Assembly: GCA_965222705.1 (NCBI GenBank)
Contig: CBDCUO010000020.1
Coordinates: 65,380-129,379 of the forward strand
Length of the DNA: 64,000 nt
Direction: 5' to 3'
Origin: JAFMDF01 sp965222705
Lineage (GTDB): Bacteria > Bacteroidota > Bacteroidia > Chitinophagales > Saprospiraceae
Below are positions 17,467 through 24,511 of this stretch, one piece after another. Made by a program: the position numbers and the translations under genes. The notes under the pieces are model-generated. The model did not search any database and was not told the origin of the DNA. It saw only the letters and a list, made by a program, of their open reading frames with translations. The number at the start of each line of letters is the position of its first letter. The stretch's first letter is position 1.

Positions 17467-18075
17467 ATGCCTATCCTCAACCATACTCAATATATCGGAT
17501 CCTACCCCAGTGTTTCCTCCTGCCCTGAAGATGAGCGCCCGGAATATGCCTTCATTGGTCGTTCCAACGTTGGAAAATCCTCCTTAATCAATATGTTAAC
17601 AAATCGAAATAGCCTAGCTCGAATCTCCAAAAAGCCTGGAAAAACGCAAATGATTAATTATTTTTTAGTAGAAAACAGTTGGTATTTGGTGGATTTGCCC
17701 GGTTATGGCTATGCAAAAGTTTCAAAAAAGAAAAGACGGGAATGGAAAATTATGATCGAAGGTTATTTGTTGCATCGAAAAACGCTCGCCTGTGCTTTTG
17801 TATTAATAGATGCCAATATCCCTGCTCAAAAAATTGATATAGAATTCATGAATTGGCTCGGTGATAAATGCATTCCATTTGTCCTTGTTTACACCAAAAC
17901 AGACCGCTTGAAACCAGTAGAGATAGGGCCTAATATCCAAAAGATTCAACAAGAATTGTTACAATATTGGGACACGTTACCTCAGCAATTTATTACCTCT
18001 TCTATAAAAAAAGAGGGGCAAAAGGAAATACTGGATTTTATCCAGCAAATTAATGCTGAATTACTGGAAGAATGA
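17467..18075 (+). CDS. engB: Ribosome biogenesis GTPase EngB/YihA
   Basis: A 202-residue GTPase needed for late large-subunit assembly. Motifs: G1 'GRSNVGKSS' (residues 31-39), G2 Thr60 in 'PGKTQMINYF', G3 'VDLPGYGYAKVS', G4 'TKTD'. The open frame extends upstream into palindromic element A, so the ATG at 17467 (MPILNHTQYIG), which gives the usual family length, was chosen. The gene ends directly against the convergent protease gene with no gap between the two stop codons. Confidence 0.95.
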   Translation: MPILNHTQYIGSYPSVSSCPEDERPEYAFIGRSNVGKSSLINMLTNRNSLARISKKPGKTQMINYFLVENSWYLVDLPGYGYAKVSKKKRREWKIMIEGYLLHRKTLACAFVLIDANIPAQKIDIEFMNWLGDKCIPFVLVYTKTDRLKPVEIGPNIQKIQQELLQYWDTLPQQFITSSIKKEGQKEILDFIQQINAELLEE

Positions 18076-19950
18076 TTACTTCAAATTCTTCAAATTAATC
18101 ACAAAGCTATCTCTACCACTTTCTTTCACTTTTTTACTCAACTTATCTGCATCCCTTTTAGTAGCAATCGGGCCAATAGCGACCTTATAAACCGTTTTCC
18201 CATTCAATTCATTAATATTGACTACTACTGGATGTCCAAATTCTCTTTGCAACTGTTCTGCAGCAATCAGTACGTTACCATATTCAGCAAAAGCACCAAT
18301 TTGCACACTATACCCTTTAGATGCCTGCCGCTCTACAGTGAATTTAAATAGACCACGCCCACTGGCGACATTTTCTTCTACTTCCGGACGGGGATTATTT
18401 TTAATATCCTTTCGCCGGATAGCTTCGGCTACGGCTCGGTCGGCATTCACTCGACCGTATCCAAATTTTACAGAATAGCCATTGACGTATTCGGAGGGGC
18501 TGCCAATCTTATCGGCTGTTTGGGTTAAAATTTCTTTTACCTCTTTTGCCGATAACTCAGGATTGGCAGAGAGCATTAAAGCACAAATTCCAGCAACTAA
18601 TGGCGTCGCGCTCGAAGTGCCGCCAAAATGCTTATATCCACTCCCCCGTGATACGCCATCCGCCCAATATCTAAATGCTCCAGGGCCTCTTATGGTCGTT
18701 CCTTCATCCCAACTAGCCCTGGCAGCAGTAATTGGCCAATCCCCGTTGGAAGGAGCTACAATGGTTAATTCTCGGCCTCGATTAGAATAACTGGCGTGCT
18801 TATCTTGGCTAGTGCTTGCACCCACCGCAATCACATCCGGATGGGTCGCATAATAATTCAAGTAGTCCAGGTCGTCATTTCCGCCAGCATATAAAATCAC
18901 ACAACCTTTGCCATTTCGCCCTTCTCTAGCAGCTTTGGCAATAGCGGCTTCTTTTTGGGGACCGGGAGCAAGGTTAGGATCAGTCGTACCCCAACTACAG
19001 CTTATGATATCTGCCCCATTTTTTACAGCTACCTCAAACATCTCCTCCGTAGCGCGAATACTGTAAGACGTTCCGCTGATAGGCATAAATCGAGCATTGG
19101 GAGCAGAGCCGACGATTCCCGTCCCATTCATGGCAGCGAGTGCAACGCTGGCGCATGGCGTTCCATGCGTAAATTGTGGATCGCCCTGAATAATGTTTGA
19201 AGATTTATTCCAAAGATCATAAGGCTTGAAAATTTTGTTTTTTAAATCAGAATGCATCAAATCAAACCCATTGTCAATAACGGCAATGACCACCTGACTA
19301 GACCCCGAATTTCCCAACCTATTCCAGGCAGCTACTACTTTAGAGTCCGCTCCGGCTTTCAAGCGATAATCAACATCGGGAACAAAGCCATCGTTTTTCA
19401 AATGCCATTGATGAAGGAATAAAGTATCATTAATGCTAATAGGCGCATCATATTCGTCTAATAGGGCATCCAGATCAGGCTCTGCCAACTTGACCATCGA
19501 GATTTTTTGCAAATAGCTTGCAACTTTTAAGGGGTTAGGGGATTTTGCGGTTACTTTGACAATAATCGTGTCTTCATCCCTTTTCTCCACCAATTTCAGC
19601 GCATACTCTTCCAATACTATTTTTCGCTCCTCCTCATTGGTGTTTTCTTCAAAGGTAATGTAAATCTCTCCGGTAGGAATCAAAGGTTTTTTACTCCCTT
19701 CTACATGATATACATGTGTACCGACGGCTACTGCTCGTTTCTTCCTGACTTCATCCAATTTTTTATCCAAGGAAACTCCGCCTTTATCTAAAGTAACGAC
19801 TTTAAAACCGCCCAAATGGGACAGCACCTCAGCTTTGATATCAATTTCTTTATTTTTAACCTTTTTTGTCCTAGATTTGATGCCAACCAATGTGCGACTC
19901 TTTCGGAGTACCAAATCACTCTTTCCGCTTTTGACAATTAATTTTTTCAT
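18076..19950 (-). CDS. S8 family serine peptidase with C-terminal SPOR domain
   Basis: A 624-residue subtilisin-like protease, started at the ATG at 19950 (MKKLIVKSGKSDLVLRK); an upstream in-frame ATG adds 14 residues. The catalytic triad is Asp226 ('AVIDNGFD'), His262 ('FTHGTPCAS') and Ser446 ('GGTSSATPLVAG'), with the oxyanion Asn358 in 'YAGGND'. Residues about 550-622 form a SPOR domain ('GYSVQIGAFAEYGNVLIAA', 'VYKVAIGPIATKRDADKL'), which in other proteins binds denuded septal peptidoglycan. No signal peptide or T9SS domain is visible, which conflicts with a periplasmic SPOR function. Confidence 0.9.
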   Translation of the reverse strand: MKKLIVKSGKSDLVLRKSRTLVGIKSRTKKVKNKEIDIKAEVLSHLGGFKVVTLDKGGVSLDKKLDEVRKKRAVAVGTHVYHVEGSKKPLIPTGEIYITFEENTNEEERKIVLEEYALKLVEKRDEDTIIVKVTAKSPNPLKVASYLQKISMVKLAEPDLDALLDEYDAPISINDTLFLHQWHLKNDGFVPDVDYRLKAGADSKVVAAWNRLGNSGSSQVVIAVIDNGFDLMHSDLKNKIFKPYDLWNKSSNIIQGDPQFTHGTPCASVALAAMNGTGIVGSAPNARFMPISGTSYSIRATEEMFEVAVKNGADIISCSWGTTDPNLAPGPQKEAAIAKAAREGRNGKGCVILYAGGNDDLDYLNYYATHPDVIAVGASTSQDKHASYSNRGRELTIVAPSNGDWPITAARASWDEGTTIRGPGAFRYWADGVSRGSGYKHFGGTSSATPLVAGICALMLSANPELSAKEVKEILTQTADKIGSPSEYVNGYSVKFGYGRVNADRAVAEAIRRKDIKNNPRPEVEENVASGRGLFKFTVERQASKGYSVQIGAFAEYGNVLIAAEQLQREFGHPVVVNINELNGKTVYKVAIGPIATKRDADKLSKKVKESGRDSFVINLKNLK

Positions 19951-20253
19951 AGTATGCAGGTTTGGTTTAAGAACGAAGAAAAAAGCTTTCACCGCCCATA
20001 GAGGTTAATTGACACGGCAAAATACAAAAAAAGGTCGAACCTCAAAGGCTCGACCCGTCGCTTAATGACTCAAAGAATATTGATGAAACTTACATTTTTA
20101 ACTCACATGACTACTAAAACCACAATTTAGTGGAAATATTGTAGTTTAAAAAAATTATTAGTGAGGATATTTTGACATTCTGCATGTTTTCTACCGACAA
20201 CTGTATTTTTAAAAACCACACAAACTCATTTAGAACCATCAAACCAAGCATTT
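19951..20253. other. Gene-free gap between the protease and rbfA
   Basis: About 300 bp of AT-rich sequence with the minus-strand terminator of the rbfA transcript at 20024-20055 and presumably the protease promoter on the same strand. Nothing else recognised. Confidence 0.4.
20024..20055 (-). terminator. Intrinsic terminator downstream of rbfA
   Basis: On the minus strand GGTCGAGCCT and AGGTTCGACC pair (10 bp with one G-U) around a 3-nt loop, followed by seven T. It is about 200 bp beyond the rbfA stop. Confidence 0.75.
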
Positions 20254-20637
20254 TTAGTCCTTCTCTTTTCCCAATTGCTTCTCTTGTTCAAGGCGGCTAA
20301 AAAGCTCATTTAAGCGATACATTTCATCGAGGGTATCATCGAGAAAAAACTGAAGTTCGGGCACTCTTCTAAGATGTTTTTTTATCCGATGCGCCAAAGC
20401 TTGTTTGAGTCGATGATATTCTTTTTCCATTAAAAGGATAATAGATTGCTTATCTTCAATATTATAAACACTTAAATAGATTTTTCCCTGGCTTAAGTCA
20501 GGAGAGACCTTAACAGTCGTAACGGTTACTAATGCCTTATGTCCATATATATAATTGCCTTCCTGTTGTAAAACTATACTGAAATTTCTTTTTATTGCCT
20601 CTGCTACTTGTAACTGTCTTTTTGATTCTGTGGCCAT
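20254..20637 (-). CDS. rbfA: 30S ribosome-binding factor A
   Basis: A 127-residue KH-type RNA-binding protein that helps 16S rRNA 5' end processing and 30S maturation. The start 'ATESKRQLQVAEAIKRNFS' and the blocks 'VTVTTVKVSPDLSQGKIYLSV' and 'LRRVPELQFFLDDTLDEMYRLNELF' are typical. ATG at 20637. The DUF3276 gene lies 166 bp upstream on the same strand but has its own terminator, so rbfA is probably separately transcribed. Confidence 0.95.
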   Translation of the reverse strand: MATESKRQLQVAEAIKRNFSIVLQQEGNYIYGHKALVTVTTVKVSPDLSQGKIYLSVYNIEDKQSIILLMEKEYHRLKQALAHRIKKHLRRVPELQFFLDDTLDEMYRLNELFSRLEQEKQLGKEKD

Positions 20638-20736
20638 GATCGTTTGATTATAAACAGGGGATTATAGTAAAAATGATTTTTTTAACAATTTAACTTCAGG
20701 GGCAATTGCCCTTTAAAACATTTCAAAATTTCGAGA

Positions 20737-20772
20737 GAAAAAAAGCTAAATCGGACAAATTCGATTTAGCTT
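20737..20772 (-). terminator. Intrinsic terminator behind the DUF3276 gene
   Basis: A perfect 11-bp stem (AAGCTAAATCG / CGATTTAGCTT) with an 8-nt loop, followed on the minus strand by a run of T. It lies 31 bp past the stop codon of the DUF3276 gene. Confidence 0.85.
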
Positions 20773-20803
20773 ACAAAATATCTTCGCAAAAAGTTCCAGC
20801 TAT

Positions 20804-21214
20804 CTACCAACTCATATCATCTTCAGAATTGACAGAAGTTGATTTTTCTGTACTATCTCCCTCTTCATCTATTACCTTATGGTCATCAAATTCGCCAGCA
20901 GCTCTTCGAGCTTCGTATTCTTCATGTCGGCGCGTATACTCATCGTAATCATAATCAGGCATCAACTCCGTCTTGATGTGGTTAATAACCTCTTCAAGGC
21001 TGGACATAAAACGATTAAAATCCTCCTTGTAAAGAAAAATTTTATGCCGCTCGTAGCCATCTCCATTGAATCGCCTTGTACTTTCGGTTAGAGTCAGATA
21101 AAAATCCTCTCCCTTCGTCCGGCGCACATCGAAGAAATAAGTTCTTCTTTTACCTGCGCGCACTTTTCTTGAAAAAACACTCTCGAATCTCCTTTGATTG
21201 CTCTCGTTATCCAC
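20804..21214 (-). CDS. DUF3276 PUR-alpha-like nucleic-acid-binding protein
   Basis: A 136-residue protein of the DUF3276 family, a Bacteroidota/spirochaete relative of PUR-alpha that binds single-stranded DNA or RNA. The core 'FSRKVRAGKRRTYFFDVRR', 'GEDFYLTLTESTRRFN', 'RHKIFLYKEDFNRFMSSL' matches the family closely; the C-terminus is acidic and low-complexity. The start is GTG at 21214 (GTG GAT AAC GAG), giving the usual N-terminus; no ATG is available. Its role in vivo is not established. The 1.4-kb region upstream is the palindrome-rich stretch before dnaA. Confidence 0.9.
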   Translation of the reverse strand: MDNESNQRRFESVFSRKVRAGKRRTYFFDVRRTKGEDFYLTLTESTRRFNGDGYERHKIFLYKEDFNRFMSSLEEVINHIKTELMPDYDYDEYTRRHEEYEARRAAGEFDDHKVIDEEGDSTEKSTSVNSEDDMSW

Positions 21215-21269
21215 GTTTTTAAAATTTGGTTATAAAAAAGAATATCAGAAAAAATCTTTTTACATTTCT

Positions 21270-21438
21270 CTTAGTACTTTGTAAACTAAATTTCTTAATT
21301 TTTTGAACATGTCTTTTTCTCCAACTCTTCGTTGCGTACTCGCCTTGATAGCTACGGCTATCAGGCTCCGTCGCGCCTTGATTTGAAGGAAAATTCAAAG
21401 CTCAAAAAGGTCAATTAACTTAATTTACAAAGTACTTA
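21270..21438. repeat. Long palindromic element D
   Basis: A 169-bp element with end arms TTAGTACTTTGTAAACTAA (from 21271) and its near-complement ending AAAGTACTTA (21437). The centre has a hairpin GATAGC-TACG-GCTATC within a GC-richer part containing CGCCTTG twice. It lies directly upstream of the DUF3276 gene, next to element E. No coding potential; it looks like a MITE-type or structured element. Confidence 0.7.
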
Positions 21439-21439
21439 G

Positions 21440-21596
21440 GGCATGATGAATTAACTAAATTGCGCTTTTGAGGAAGTTATTTTTTCATCAGACAAGGCGA
21501 AAAACGTAGGCGATGCAGCGCATCGGCGAGGCTTTTCAACGCAGCGTGGTAAAAAAAGAACGAGTCAAACAATGTAAGTTATTATTTTATCATGCC
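21440..21596 (+). repeat. Palindromic element E, full copy
   Basis: A 157-bp element bounded by GGCATGAT and ATCATGCC, with an inner hairpin CGATGC-AGC-GCATCG. Its left half (21441-21517) is found again, inverted, at 43912-43989 behind folD with few differences, so it is a dispersed repeat family. It directly follows element D. No coding potential seen. Confidence 0.8.
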
Positions 21597-21870
21597 TTAT
21601 CGAGCCAGTGACTGAAAAAGTTTTCTCAGACAATATATCTGTACAAAAGTAAGTAATTACTAATAAAATCACAAAAGCAGCTCTTTTTAATCCTGTTTTA
21701 TTTAGTCTTACTAAAAACCTTTTTTAAAAAACTGAAAAACAGATAGTTATCATTACTCCTTCCCCAAGTGAAATTATTCTTTTCCCTCTATAAAGAGAAA
21801 AGAATTGATTTTCAGGTCAAATGGTCTCCTGTTCATTTATCGTTTTTCGCATCCATAAAAAAACTGAACT

Positions 21871-22005
21871 GTACGAGTAAAGTATGGTAGTTAATAAAAG
21901 ATCTAAAATCACGGGGCAAGGGGAAGTTACCCCGTGATAGCGCACCTTTTCACACCGTAACTTCCCCTTACGGTGTGATTTTAACTCGTCATACTTTACT
22001 CGTAC
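21871..22005. repeat. Palindromic element C with complementary hairpin loops
   Basis: Outer arms GTACGAGTAAAGTATG (21871-21886) and CATACTTTACTCGTAC (21990-22005) pair perfectly over 16 bp. Inside are hairpin 1, ATCACGGGG/CCCCGTGAT (21908-21938), and hairpin 2, TCACACCGTAA/TTACGGTGTGA (21950-21978). The loop of hairpin 1 contains AAGGGGAAGTTA (21918-21929), the exact complement of TAACTTCCCCTT (21958-21969), so the loops can kiss or the whole can refold into one long stem together with AAAATCAC/GTGATTTT. It lies in gene-free DNA 600 bp before dnaA. Confidence 0.85.
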
Positions 22006-22242
22006 ACTACTAAAAAACGAATGGAGTATAAAAGGCATTCTAAGATCCATTGATACCCGAATAGAGAAAAAATGCCCCATTTGTAAATGGGTGTGGTATC
22101 TTAATGACAAATGCGCTATTTAGACAATTGGCTATTATTCTTTATGCTAAAAAAATACAAATATCATTTCTTTTAGAAGAAAAGAATATAGTCACCTGTT
22201 TTTGCTTTAATTTTGTACGCAAAAAATTTATTTTTTAATTAA

Positions 22243-22272
22243 TTTGTGACGGTCGAAAATGTGTTATTTTTG
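22243..22272 (+). promoter_or_regulatory. Bacteroidota-type promoter upstream of dnaA
   Basis: TTTG (22243-22246), an 18-nt spacer and TATTTTTG (22265-22272) match the Bacteroidota sigma-70 consensus well. Transcription would start near 22279, giving a leader of about 320 nt that begins with a 30-nt perfect palindrome. A second, weaker box (CAACTTTG, 22335-22342) is one base off consensus. Confidence 0.7.
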
Positions 22273-22284
22273 TTGAAACATATA

Positions 22285-22314
22285 AACAAAAGTTTTTTTA
22301 AAAAAACTTTTGTT
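22285..22314 (+). promoter_or_regulatory. Perfect 30-nt palindrome at the start of the dnaA leader
   Basis: AACAAAAGTTTTTTT (22285-22299) is followed at once by its exact complement (22300-22314). It lies about 6 nt past the expected transcription start of dnaA, so it could be an operator, an early hairpin in the leader, or a terminator for upstream transcription. A T-rich run follows at 22321-22328. Confidence 0.6.
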
Positions 22315-22601
22315 CATCCGTTTTTTTTATTAAAAATTTTTCTCAACTTTGTAGTCCTCCGTTAGATGAAAGGTCATCCTCTTTTCCTGGAGGATTTTCA
22401 CCAGACTCAGGATGGACATAATCCAATGAATATTTTTTGTCCATAAAATGTTGGGAAACAACATACTACACAATTAAGCAAGCAAACATACAGTTATTTG
22501 GTAATGCGTTCAATTGATTGAAGGTGAGAGGATTGCGCTATGCCATTAGAGAAAACTATTACTAAACTACGGCTCCCTTAGAGGCGAAATCAATCTGAAG
22601 A

Positions 22602-24020
22602 ATGGTAAAAGATCACACTGCCGTTTGGGATAATTGTCTGCAAACTATCCGCAGAAATGTAAACACCCAAAGCTTTAAGACTTGGTTTGAGCCAATCAGA
22701 CCAGTAAAGTTGGCAAATGAAGCACTAACAATCCAAGTTCCCAATAAATTCTTTTATGAATGGTTAGAGGAACACTATGTACAATTACTCAAACGGACCA
22801 TCCGCCAGGAATTAGGCGATTCGGGCCGGCTCGAGTACCAAATTTTGGTGGGAAGGTTAAAGTCACAAAACAAAACGACCAATGGGATAAAAAAGAAAAA
22901 AAGTACCCTTGAGCCTGGTGCTATTGCCGGCGAACAGATCAAAAACCCTTTTGTTATTCCCGGCATTAAAAAAGTAAAAATTGACCCGCAGCTCAATCCG
23001 CATTATTTGTTCCATAACTATATAGAAGGAGATTGTAACCGCCTGGCTCGGTCAGCTGGACAGGCCGTTGCAAAAAACCCAGGAGGCACCGCTTTTAACC
23101 CTCTGGTTATTTTTGGCGATGTGGGATTGGGAAAAACTCATCTTGCGCAAGCCATTGGTAATGAGGTAGTTGGCAATTTTGAAAACAAAACAGTCTTGTA
23201 TGTTTCCTCTGAAAAATTTACCAACCAAATCATCCAGTCCATTAAAAATAATGCGGTTAATGATTTTGTAAACTTTTACCAACTGGTTGATGTACTGATT
23301 GTAGATGATATTCAGTTTTTGGAAAACAAACAAAAGACTCAGGAAATATTTTTCCATATTTTCAACCAGCTTCACCAAAGTGGCAAGCAAATCGTATTAA
23401 CCTCTGATCGACCGCCAAAAGATATGAATGGCATGGAGGAACGGCTAATTTCCCGATTCAAATGGGGCTTATCTGCTGACTTGCAAGCACCTGACCTAGA
23501 AACGAGAATAGCCATACTGGAATCCAAAATGTCAAAAGAAGGAGTAGAGCTACCCAACGATGTCATAGAATTTATTTGCTATAATATAAAAAATAATATC
23601 CGGGAGTTGGAAGGGGTAATGGTTTCTTTAATGGCGCAATCCTCGCTAAACCGTCGAGAAATGGACATAGATCTCGCGAAAGAAGTAATCAAAAACTTTG
23701 TCAATCAAATCAACAAAGAAATTACGGTTGAATATATTCAAGAGTTGGTAGCTGACCACTTCGAGGTGTCTGTAGAAAAATTAAAGGGTCAAACCCGAAA
23801 GCGCTCCATCGTAATTGCCCGTCAGCTATCCATGTTTTTGGCAAAAAAACTAACCGATAAATCCCTAAAAGCGATTGGTGCCAACTTCGGCGGACGTGAC
23901 CATAGTACGGTGATCTACTCCTGCAAAGCCGTCCAGGATATGATGGACACGGATATGATCTTTAGTGAAACTGTAGCAGAATTAGAGAAAAGGCTAAATA
24001 TGAGCTTGAATGAAAAATAA
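22602..24020 (+). CDS. dnaA: Chromosomal replication initiator DnaA
   Basis: A 472-residue AAA+ ATPase that opens the replication origin. Domain I ('WDNCLQTIRRNVNTQSFKTWF'), a basic linker (about 85-125), the ATPase with Walker A 'GDVGLGKTH' (172-180), Walker B 'VLIVDDIQFL', and the C-terminal DNA-binding domain with 'GGRDHSTVIYSCKAV' that reads the DnaA box. ATG at 22602. The upstream 1.4 kb has palindromes and an AT-rich tract but I found no cluster of TTATCCACA boxes, so an origin is not claimed. The next gene follows after 3 bp. Confidence 0.98.
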   Translation: MVKDHTAVWDNCLQTIRRNVNTQSFKTWFEPIRPVKLANEALTIQVPNKFFYEWLEEHYVQLLKRTIRQELGDSGRLEYQILVGRLKSQNKTTNGIKKKKSTLEPGAIAGEQIKNPFVIPGIKKVKIDPQLNPHYLFHNYIEGDCNRLARSAGQAVAKNPGGTAFNPLVIFGDVGLGKTHLAQAIGNEVVGNFENKTVLYVSSEKFTNQIIQSIKNNAVNDFVNFYQLVDVLIVDDIQFLENKQKTQEIFFHIFNQLHQSGKQIVLTSDRPPKDMNGMEERLISRFKWGLSADLQAPDLETRIAILESKMSKEGVELPNDVIEFICYNIKNNIRELEGVMVSLMAQSSLNRREMDIDLAKEVIKNFVNQINKEITVEYIQELVADHFEVSVEKLKGQTRKRSIVIARQLSMFLAKKLTDKSLKAIGANFGGRDHSTVIYSCKAVQDMMDTDMIFSETVAELEKRLNMSLNEK

Positions 24021-24023
24021 AAG

Positions 24024-24488
24024 ATGAAAGACAAAAATCGAATAAAGACTACTGGTGCAGAGAATTTGGCAATTTATCACGATCTGATTATCAATACTTC
24101 ACCGATAAGCGTTTTTGAAGCGGTCACAAAGCCCGACCATTTAGTCAATTGGTGGCCGCTTAAATGTAGCGGAAAGCCGGAAATTGGGGCCATATACAAT
24201 TTTTACTTTACGCCAGAATACGACTGGTTTGGTCGGGTTATTGAATGTTCCTCCAATAAAGCCTTTTACATAAAAATGACCCAGTCTGATCCCGACTGGG
24301 ATCTAACCACTATTGGTTTTGACATGAAAGCAATCAATGCAAATACCCAGCTCGAATTTTGGCACAAAGGATGGCCGGAATGCAATGCCCATTTCAGAAG
24401 GTCATCCTTTTGCTGGGCGATGCTTTTAAATGGGTTAAAAAATTATGTGGAGAAGGGGGTGATTGTCCCTTTCGAAGAGCGGGAATGA
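24024..24488 (+). CDS. SRPBCC (AHSA1-type START-like) domain protein
   Basis: A 154-residue protein of the SRPBCC helix-grip fold. Typical AHSA1/YndB features are 'ISVFEAVTKPDHLVNWWPLK' near the N-terminus and a C-terminal helix 'CWAMLLNGLKNYVEKG'. Such proteins bind small hydrophobic ligands in a deep cavity; the ligand is unknown. It begins 3 bp behind dnaA and is therefore probably cotranscribed with it, but there is no known functional link. It converges on the histidine kinase gene. Confidence 0.85.
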   Translation: MKDKNRIKTTGAENLAIYHDLIINTSPISVFEAVTKPDHLVNWWPLKCSGKPEIGAIYNFYFTPEYDWFGRVIECSSNKAFYIKMTQSDPDWDLTTIGFDMKAINANTQLEFWHKGWPECNAHFRRSSFCWAMLLNGLKNYVEKGVIVPFEERE

Positions 24489-24511
24489 TCCGCGATTGAT
24501 AGTCTCCCCTT

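Noticed and set aside
21817..22110. 97-codon minus-strand frame upstream of dnaA
   Set aside because: It covers the arms and both hairpins of palindromic element C; no protein-like features.
21215..22601. Replication origin next to dnaA
   Set aside because: AT-rich tracts and palindromes are present, but I found no cluster of TTATCCACA-type DnaA boxes, and GC skew could not be computed.
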